A stretch of DNA of 12,070 nucleotides from GCA-2684655 sp051278165 (GTDB taxonomy: Bacteria; Planctomycetota; UBA1135; UBA2386), in assembly GCA_051278165.1 (NCBI GenBank), contig JBNMNW010000175.1, forward strand, positions 1 through 12,070, read 5' to 3'. The notes beneath the pieces are model-generated. The model was not told the origin of the DNA. It ran no database searches and was given only the letters and a program-made list of their open reading frames with translations. Made by a program: the position numbers and the translations under genes. Positions 7,538 to 12,070 of the stretch are shown piece by piece (the stretch's first letter is position 1; each line of letters starts with the position of its first letter).

Positions 7538-7861
7538 ATGGACCCATTAGCCACTATTGTCGAGCGACTCTGCGCATGGAAGGATGTGACCCGCGAAGAT
7601 AAGGACGGGAAGGACTGCTTCCTGGTTCGCGGTCAGGTGTTTGCGTACCTCGGTAAGAAGGGAGTGGTCGTCAAGCTCGCTCCTCCACAGGTAACGGAAG
7701 CACTGAAGATCATCGGCGCCAAGCGCATGCCTGATGATGGCGACCCGCACTCCCGCGAGTTCGTTGAGATCCCGGTGACGGGTCCTCGCGAAGTCGAGCG
7801 CGCCATGATGTGGCTGCGCCGCGCTTGCCGCCTCGGCCGCACGGCCGCTGGCCCGGTGTAG
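7538..7861 (+). CDS. TfoX N-terminal / YjbR-like small protein (107 aa)
   Basis: A 107-residue cytoplasmic protein. The pattern KDCFLVRGQVFAYLGKKGVV, VKLAPPQVTEAL, then REFVEIPV and a C-terminal helix (REVERAMMWLRRACR) resembles the small alpha/beta fold of TfoX/Sxy N-terminal and MmcQ/YjbR proteins ('fxvxGkxFAxL...lxvKL...'). Members are linked to competence regulation in some gamma-proteobacteria, but most, including single-domain ones like this, have no known role. The start at 7538 is chosen because a longer in-frame reading runs back into the upstream secreted-protein gene. No Shine-Dalgarno is visible, and TATACT at 7522 suggests a near-leaderless transcript. A terminator-like hairpin begins 11 bases after the stop, so it is probably monocistronic. 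Confidence 0.65.
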   Translation: MDPLATIVERLCAWKDVTREDKDGKDCFLVRGQVFAYLGKKGVVVKLAPPQVTEALKIIGAKRMPDDGDPHSREFVEIPVTGPREVERAMMWLRRACRLGRTAAGPV

Positions 7862-7872
7862 GCGATTCTGCG

Positions 7873-7899
7873 GGCGCTCGCTCCTCGAGCGCCTATTTC
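7873..7899 (+). terminator. rho-independent-type hairpin after the TfoX-like gene
   Basis: GGCGCTCG (7873-7880) and CGAGCGCC (7886-7893) form a perfect 8-bp GC-rich stem with a 5-nt loop, followed by TATTTC. It lies 11 bases after the stop codon at 7861. The T-tract is short. A smaller hairpin, CCTCT/AGAGG at 7905-7919, follows and ends in TCTTT. Confidence 0.6.
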
Positions 7900-7946
7900 G
7901 TAAGCCTCTGATTTAGAGGTCTTTACGTGGCAATTTGCACGCGAGT

Positions 7947-7972
7947 AAAGGGACTGCTAGTCAGTCCCTTTT
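7947..7972. terminator. bidirectional terminator between convergent genes
   Basis: AAAGGGACTG (7947-7956) and CAGTCCCTTT (7962-7971) form a perfect 10-bp stem with the loop CTAGT. The stem ends in T-rich sequence on the plus strand (CCCTTTT) and also on the minus strand (CCCTTTACT). It sits between the plus-strand TfoX-like gene and the minus-strand adenosyltransferase gene, so it could end transcripts from both sides. Confidence 0.65.
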
Positions 7973-8002
7973 GGCGTCGTGGGCCCTGGATCACTTCCAG
8001 AT

Positions 8003-8041
8003 GCTTTGCTCCGGGGCTTTGCTCCAGGGCTTTGTCCCGGG
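8003..8041. repeat. three tandem 13-bp repeats
   Basis: Three head-to-tail 13-bp units at 8003-8015, 8016-8028 and 8029-8041 read GCTTTGCTCCGGG, GCTTTGCTCCAGG and GCTTTGTCCCGGG. They differ at one to three positions. No reading frame here looks coding. The array lies in the convergent intergenic region before the adenosyltransferase stop. Confidence 0.65.
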
Positions 8042-8061
8042 GGCAGCCCCGAGCCGAAGCC

Positions 8062-8128
8062 CAGTGTCTCTACGGGCCCAGTGTGTCACTGGACCACTGC
8101 GTCTACCGGCTCAGCGTGTCCACGGTAC
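8062..8128. repeat. degenerate 16-17-bp tandem repeat, four units
   Basis: Units at 8062-8078, 8079-8095, 8096-8111 and 8112-8128 share the pattern CAGTGTgTCtACxGGxC with several substitutions each. The last unit runs into the 3' end of the adenosyltransferase gene and covers its stop codon (8111-8113). The repetition is visible by eye but imperfect. Confidence 0.4.
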
Positions 8129-8683
8129 GTCTTCGATCCCAGCTGCTTGGTTGGCCAGTCGTGCCCAAGAGAAGCACAGGTCTGACAGGCGGTTGAGGTA
8201 GATCCCGATCACTTCGGGCACCGGATGCGTTGCGGCAGCTTCACGGCGCAGTGTCCAGTAGCAGCGTTCGGCGCGCCGGGTGACCGTTCGCGCGATGTGC
8301 AGCTGGGATGCGATCTTGCCGCCGCCCGGAAGCACGAACGTCGTGAGCTGCGGCAGTTGCTCTTCGGATGCGTCGATCCATGCTTCGAGTTCGGCGACCG
8401 CCTTTTCGACCCGTGGAACGGACGCCTTGCCATCTTCGGTCGCGAGGTCCGCGCCAACTTCGAACAGGGTGTCCTGGATGGACTTCACCTGCGCGCGGGT
8501 GGGGGCGCTGCTCGTTTTGACAGATTCTTCGATCGAGTCGAGCTCGGCGCCGAGAAGACCTAGGACTGAGTTGAGTTCGTCAACCGTGCCGTAGGCAGTG
8601 ATGCGAACGTCGTCCTTTGGAACCCGGCGATTGCCGAAGAGTCCTGTTTGGCCGGCGTCGCCTGTGCCTGTGTAGATGGGCAT
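8111..8683 (-). CDS. pduO: PduO-type cob(I)alamin adenosyltransferase
   Basis: A 190-residue cytoplasmic enzyme that transfers the adenosyl group of ATP to cob(I)alamin to make adenosylcobalamin. All PduO/MMAB-family motifs are present: TGTGDAGQTGLFGNRRVPKD (5-24), ITAYGTVDELNSVLGL (28-43), the nucleotide-binding LPGGGKIASQLHIARTVTRR (118-137) and YLNRLSDLCFSWAR (162-175). Length is normal for the stand-alone, trimer-forming type. ATG at 8683 is chosen because MPIYTGTGD is the canonical start; a TTG reading from 8704 adds seven residues. AGGA lies about 13 bases upstream, so the ribosome site is weak. It is convergent with the TfoX-like gene. No other cobalamin genes are in the window, so its client enzyme is elsewhere. 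The 494-bp gene-free region upstream could hold regulatory RNA. Confidence 0.93.
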   Translation of the reverse strand: MPIYTGTGDAGQTGLFGNRRVPKDDVRITAYGTVDELNSVLGLLGAELDSIEESVKTSSAPTRAQVKSIQDTLFEVGADLATEDGKASVPRVEKAVAELEAWIDASEEQLPQLTTFVLPGGGKIASQLHIARTVTRRAERCYWTLRREAAATHPVPEVIGIYLNRLSDLCFSWARLANQAAGIEDVPWTR

Positions 8684-9177
8684 ATGGGCGTGATCCTGGC
8701 CCAAACTGGGCTGCTTTCAAGCCCCAAGCTGGTTCCGTTCCTGCGACTCTGGCTGCAGTGATACCGGGGTCAGGGGCTGCACAGGGCCTGCCTGTCGCGT
8801 GCAAGTCAGGTTCCATTGGGCCGGGCGGTAAGAGATCTGGCCGTCTGGGCGAGCCCATCGGGCCAAGAGCCCTGTTCCACATCTTGATGGGTGCCCGGCA
8901 AGGCGCCTGGAGAGGTCCCTTTCCGGAGCTGTTGGCGCGCCCATCTTGGTGGAAGGAGCGTTAGCTGCCCAGGTCTCAACTCCAATGCAGACATAGAGCC
9001 TTGCCAGTTGTACCGGTCAGGGCACGGATGCAGTAATTTGCAGTGGCTGAGGCAGGTCAAGTTGCAACTGTCCGCCCCAGCAGCAGATGGGATTCTCACC
9101 CGTCCAGTCTTTAGCCAGTGTTTGTGGTCCTCCCGAAGTTTCGGAGCCCGCATAATCCGGCCATCCCGGAGACATTC
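8684..9177. other. 494-bp gene-free region between divergent genes
   Basis: No reading frame here has the composition of the neighbouring genes, a credible start or a recognisable protein. It must contain the promoters for the adenosyltransferase (minus) and the Kelch protein (plus). Small hairpins are visible: GGGCT/AGCCC at 8708-8724, TGGGC/GCCCA at 8846-8857, GGG/CCC around ATTCTCA at 9089-9101, and a 7-of-8 pairing of 9041-9048 with 9113-9120 enclosing them. The minus strand reads GGTGAGAATCC near 9102-9092, then GCCACTG near 9047-9041, then GAGACCTG near 8977-8970, in the order of cobalamin riboswitch islands, but the surrounding consensus is poor. Confidence 0.5.
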
Positions 9178-10725
9178 ATGATCGCAATCAAAGACCTTCT
9201 CTCGCCTCTCTTGTTCGGTTCGCTGCTCGCTACAGCTTCCGCCCAGTCGCTCGAATTGGATGTGGTAGGTGGCTCGCTGCCGGGTGATGTCACGATGGAG
9301 GTCCACCCAGCCCTCTATCCGTTCGAACTGATGATGATCGTGCCGTCGACGACCGCTGGTCCGACGCCGATTGGCATCTTTGATCCCAACGATCCGCGGT
9401 CGCTGTCGATTGGCCTCGACTTGCTTGGGTTTGCTTGGCCGGTGGCGGCAGGTCTAAACCTTGTCGCGACGCAGCAGATATCGCTGACGGCTTCGCCTGC
9501 CCTGATCGGTCAGCCGTTGTTCTTTCAAGCGGTGACGTTCCGGTGGCAGCCGACGATCCTCGATCGCATCAGCAACGGCAGTGTCGCGCGCTTTGGTAGC
9601 GCCGGCCAGTTCCAGGACCGCAACCTGTTCATGTTTGAACAGCGCGCGTTTGCAACGGCGCTGCAGCGTCCTGATCGCCGCACATTGGTCGCTGGCGGTG
9701 CTCGCGGCCAGTTGTTGGCGCAGCTCGCTACCGCCACGACGGAGATCTACGATCCGATCACGGACACGTTTGCCTATGGGCCGGTGATGTCGACGCCGCG
9801 CTCGCTGCACACGACGACCGAACTACAGAACGGAACGTTCTTGTTCGTCGGCGGAGTCGATGGCGCCAATGACCCGCAGGCGAGTTGCGAGATCTACGAT
9901 CCGGTTGCGGACACGTTCACTGTGGTGGCGGGGATGAGTTCGGCGCGCATGGCGCACACCGCGACGTTGCTGTCCGACGGGCGCGTGTTTGTGAGTGGCG
10001 GCCTTGAGGCATTGACCGTGACGCCGACGCAGTTGTCGGCCATTCGCGATGCGGTCGACTCGACCGAGATCTACGACCCAATTGCGAACACGTGGACGAA
10101 CGGTCCGGTGATGAGTGATCCGCGCGCTGCACATCTCGCGCTGCACCGCCCCGACGGCAAAATCTTGCTGTGTGGTGGCATCAGCTGGGACCCGAACTTC
10201 CTGTTCGGTTGGGTTCCTGCCGTGCGTTCATCTTGCGACCTTTACGACCCGATCAACAACACGATGGGCTCGGGTCCGTCGATGACGACGTCGCGCGCGT
10301 TAACCGATCCCGTTGAGATCGCGCCAGGCAAATGGCTTGTTGCTGGCGGGATGAACGGCTTGTCGATCCTGCCCTTCAATCCCGGCAACCCGACCGCGAC
10401 TGCCGAGATCTACGATTCGGCGCTAAACACGTGGACCTCGGTCGGTTCGCTAGCTTCGGCGCGCGCCAACCTGTTGGGGTGGTCGATTGGCAACGGCCAA
10501 TTCGTAATCGCCGGCGGTGGTGCTGGCAGTATCTTGGCGCCGACGCCACTGGCCGATACGGAGATCTTTGACACGGCGACGAACACGTTCACGCCCGGCC
10601 CAATGATGAACAGTGGGCGCGCAGGTGCCGCCATGTTCGTGACGCCGCAGGGTCAGGTGCAACTGATTGGCGGTGCGGATACGAGTTCGAGCATCACGAC
10701 CACTACGGAGTGGTACTTCTTCTGA
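9178..10725 (+). CDS. secreted Kelch-repeat beta-propeller protein
   Basis: A 515-residue exported protein. ATG at 9178 has GGAG at 9168-9171; an upstream GTG reading from 9118 would bury the signal peptide. Residues 1-22 are a signal peptide with cleavage likely at ASA-Q. Residues about 30-140 form a module with GGSLPGD, PALIGQPLFFQAVTF and a final SNGSVARFG, similar to the C-terminal module of the ELWxTDG protein in this window. From about 155 to the end there are roughly six Kelch blades, marked by EIYDPxxxTF/W at 189, 238, 297, 354 (DLYDP), 410 and 462 (EIFD), each followed by GPxM, xxRAxH and a GG doublet at about 50-60-residue spacing. This predicts a six-bladed propeller, usually a binding platform; galactose-oxidase-like enzymes share the fold, but no catalytic Cys/Tyr/His set is apparent. 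The 3' end overlaps the next gene. Confidence 0.88.
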   Translation: MIAIKDLLSPLLFGSLLATASAQSLELDVVGGSLPGDVTMEVHPALYPFELMMIVPSTTAGPTPIGIFDPNDPRSLSIGLDLLGFAWPVAAGLNLVATQQISLTASPALIGQPLFFQAVTFRWQPTILDRISNGSVARFGSAGQFQDRNLFMFEQRAFATALQRPDRRTLVAGGARGQLLAQLATATTEIYDPITDTFAYGPVMSTPRSLHTTTELQNGTFLFVGGVDGANDPQASCEIYDPVADTFTVVAGMSSARMAHTATLLSDGRVFVSGGLEALTVTPTQLSAIRDAVDSTEIYDPIANTWTNGPVMSDPRAAHLALHRPDGKILLCGGISWDPNFLFGWVPAVRSSCDLYDPINNTMGSGPSMTTSRALTDPVEIAPGKWLVAGGMNGLSILPFNPGNPTATAEIYDSALNTWTSVGSLASARANLLGWSIGNGQFVIAGGGAGSILAPTPLADTEIFDTATNTFTPGPMMNSGRAGAAMFVTPQGQVQLIGGADTSSSITTTTEWYFF

Positions 10726-11459
10726 GCCACCAGCACCCGTTACTAGATGTGTTGGCCGCCAACGTGCGGTCCCTTCGCAAGGCGCGCGGTTGGTCGCGCC
10801 GCGATCTGGCGGAGCGCGCCGACATCAGTGAGCGATTCCTTGCCGATGTCGAAGCCGCGCAGGCCAACCCATCGTTGCTGCGCGTGCACGCGTTAGCGAC
10901 CACGTTTGATGTCGAGGTGTCGTCGCTGTTGGGGGCGAAAGCGTCGCGTGAACACATCGCCCTGCTTGGCTTGCGTGGTGCTGGCAAGAGCACGGTCGGT
11001 CCGTTGCTTGCCGAGCGCATGGCCGTGCCGTTCGTCGAGCTTGATCACTGCATTGAATTGGCGAGTGGCTTGAGCCTCGGCGAGATCTTTGCGATGCATG
11101 GCGAGTCGTACTATCGAGCAACCGAGCGCACGGAGTTGACGCGGTTGTTTGCTGGCGAACCGTGCATCGTTGCCGTCGGTGGTGGCATCGTCAGCGATGA
11201 GAGCAACTACGAGTCCTTGCAGCGGCACGCGCGCACCGTGTGGTTGCGGGCAGCTCCCGAGGATCATTGGCAGCGCGTGATTGCCCAGGGCGATACGCGG
11301 CCGATGGCGGACAACGAACAGGCGTTCTTGGACCTTCGTCGCATCCTCGCCGAGCGCGAACCGCTCTATCGTCAAGCCGACGTGGTCATCGACACGTCGG
11401 AGACCGCGTTGCCTGACGTCGTCGACAAGGTCGTGACGGCGCTGCAGAAGCCGGTCTGA
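10710..11459 (+). CDS. XRE-HTH / shikimate-kinase-fold regulator (BzdR/BoxR-like)
   Basis: A 249-residue fusion. Residues 15-75 are an XRE/Cro-type helix-turn-helix (RDLAERADISERFLADVEAA, then NPSLLRVHALA). Residues 82-249 have the shikimate kinase fold: Walker A GLRGAGKST (87-95), FVELDHCIE (108-116), GESYYRATE (131-139), the GGG loop (157-159), a lid-like QGDTRPMA (193-200) and REPLYRQAD (216-224). This architecture, with the VELD and QGDxRPMA variants, is that of BzdR/BoxR repressors, in which the kinase-like domain binds benzoyl-CoA instead of phosphorylating shikimate. The first acid of the kinase DxD motif is Glu here. The start is uncertain: GTG 10710 overlaps the Kelch gene by 16 bp, and CTG 10722 (GGAG 11 bases upstream) or GTG 10749 are alternatives. 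No aromatic catabolism gene is nearby, so ligand and target are unknown. A true shikimate kinase is less likely. Confidence 0.85.
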   Translation: MVLLLSHQHPLLDVLAANVRSLRKARGWSRRDLAERADISERFLADVEAAQANPSLLRVHALATTFDVEVSSLLGAKASREHIALLGLRGAGKSTVGPLLAERMAVPFVELDHCIELASGLSLGEIFAMHGESYYRATERTELTRLFAGEPCIVAVGGGIVSDESNYESLQRHARTVWLRAAPEDHWQRVIAQGDTRPMADNEQAFLDLRRILAEREPLYRQADVVIDTSETALPDVVDKVVTALQKPV

Positions 11460-11461
11460 CT

Positions 11462-11485
11462 AGAGCGAAGATTTGCGGCCGCTCT
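11462..11485. terminator. weak hairpin between convergent genes
   Basis: AGAGCG (11462-11467) and CGCTCT (11480-11485) can pair with a 12-nt loop, right after the regulator stop and before the convergent GroES-like gene. No clear T-run follows, so a terminator role is only suggested by position. Confidence 0.3.
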
Positions 11486-11513
11486 GGTTGTCTCGAGGCT
11501 GGTTAGTTAGAGG

Positions 11514-11948
11514 CTAGATGTCTTCGGGCAACTGGTCCGGCACCGAGCCGTCCTTGCCATTGCGAACGACGACGAGGATCGCGCCGTGCGGCACGACCAG
11601 GTAGCGCTCGTCCTCGAACGTGATCTCGATCGCTGCTTTGCGAAAGAACAGGGCGTGGTCGCCGACGCCGACTTCCATCGGTAGGAAGCGCGGGTTGCGG
11701 TAACCCTGCTTCCACGGCTCCTGCTCATCGTTCGGTGGCGGCAACGGTTGGCCAGGGCCGACGGCAATGACTCGGCCGCCTTGCACCTCGTCTTTCTCGG
11801 CGACGTTGGCCGGCAGGTAGAGGCCGACCTTGGTCATGCGTTCGCCCTGCTCAGCTTTGACAAGCACGCGATCACCGACGACTAGCAGTTCTTTGTGGCC
11901 TCGTTTCATGGAGTGATACACGTTACGAATCCCAGTGAAGAACTGCAT
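11514..11948 (-). CDS. groES: divergent GroES-like co-chaperonin
   Basis: A 144-residue protein of the Cpn10 family, against about 95 residues for standard GroES, which caps the GroEL folding chamber. Matching features are GDRVLVK (25-31), a mobile-loop-like segment ending VGLYLP (41-46, in place of the usual GGIxLP), GGRVIAVGPG (57-66), VGDHALF (95-101) and the terminal YLVVPHGAILVVV strand pair (116-128). An insert of about 25 Pro/Asn/Arg-rich residues (67-91) separates the GPG turn from VGVGD, where GroES usually has about ten. A 13-residue N-terminal extension applies if ATG 11948 is used; ATG 11909 is an alternative. Neither has a strong Shine-Dalgarno (GGTGG precedes 11948). No groEL is adjacent, so this is probably a stand-alone paralogue. 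It diverges from the photolyase gene, with starts 32 bp apart. Confidence 0.8.
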   Translation of the reverse strand: MQFFTGIRNVYHSMKRGHKELLVVGDRVLVKAEQGERMTKVGLYLPANVAEKDEVQGGRVIAVGPGQPLPPPNDEQEPWKQGYRNPRFLPMEVGVGDHALFFRKAAIEITFEDERYLVVPHGAILVVVRNGKDGSVPDQLPEDI

Positions 11949-11980
11949 CCACCAGCTCTACTTCCGCGAACCGATTATTG

Positions 11981-12070
11981 ATGGCGCCAGTTCCTGAATC
12001 TAGAGTGCGACTGGCCAACCATGCGGCGATCAACGGTGAGGGCGACTACGTGCTCTACTGGATGATCAGC
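11981..12070 (+). CDS. class II deoxyribodipyrimidine photolyase (N-terminal fragment)
   Basis: Only the first 30 codons lie in the window; the gene runs off the right edge. The reading begins MAPVPESRVRLANHAAINGE and continues GDYVLYWMIS. The pattern RVRxxN...G.YVLYWM is the characteristic opening of class II CPD photolyases, FAD enzymes that split UV-induced cyclobutane pyrimidine dimers using blue light. No strong Shine-Dalgarno precedes ATG 11981. The gene diverges from the GroES-like gene, so the shared upstream region is very short. The call rests on a short but distinctive motif. Confidence 0.75.
   Translation, partial: MAPVPESRVRLANHAAINGEGDYVLYWMIS

Noticed and set aside
9039..9120. 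T-arm-like GGGTGAGAATCCC on the minus strand as part of a tRNA
   Set aside because: No acceptor stem, D-arm or anticodon arm can be built around it, and the loop is not the TTCRA type.
8717..9306. Minus- and plus-strand open frames in the gene-free region
   Set aside because: Their translations are Arg/Pro/Cys/Trp-rich with no domain pattern, and none has a good ribosome site. One also runs into the Kelch signal-peptide region.

Overview
The window is high-GC bacterial chromosome that looks like Planctomycetota. This is inferred from the gene style, not from any marker gene. The clues are large secreted beta-propeller-type proteins with short 'A-x-A-Q' signal peptides, including an ELWxTDGTxxGT repeat protein and a Kelch protein; glycosyltransferases fused to TPR repeats; a long divergent GroES-like protein; and a class II photolyase. 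No insertion sequence with a transposase, CRISPR array, rRNA or tRNA was recognised.

Layout. 1-266 has no gene but carries two copies of a 22-bp direct repeat (44-90). 267-1103 holds two small plus-strand genes: an unrecognised helical protein and a probable winged-helix protein. 1197-4351 is a two-gene minus-strand operon of cytoplasmic glycosyltransferases with TPR tails, convergent with the small genes. 4469-5401 is a divergent monofunctional proline dehydrogenase. An 89-nt near-perfect inverted repeat (5464-5552) separates it from a secreted ELWxTDG repeat protein (5626-7401). 7538-7861 is a small TfoX/YjbR-like protein with an apparently near-leaderless start. It converges, across two terminator-like hairpins and two short tandem-repeat tracts (7873-8128), on a PduO-type cobalamin adenosyltransferase (8111-8683, minus). 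8684-9177 is a gene-free stretch of 494 bp. It is followed by a secreted Kelch protein (9178-10725) that overlaps an XRE-HTH/shikimate-kinase-fold regulator of the BzdR/BoxR type (10710-11459). A GroES-like protein (11514-11948, minus) and the first 30 codons of a class II photolyase (11981 onward) diverge at the right edge.

Functional picture. The window is mostly housekeeping and accessory genes, not one pathway. The two glycosyltransferases probably act together in glycan synthesis. The two large secreted proteins share a module of about 100 residues, at the C-terminus of one and the N-terminus of the other. The regulator probably senses a small ligand, perhaps an aryl-CoA thioester, but no aromatic catabolism genes are visible. 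Nothing here clearly forms a new multi-gene system. The points most worth a second look are the shared secreted module, the BzdR-like regulator outside a catabolic cluster, the 89-nt inverted repeat, and the gene-free region next to the cobalamin gene.
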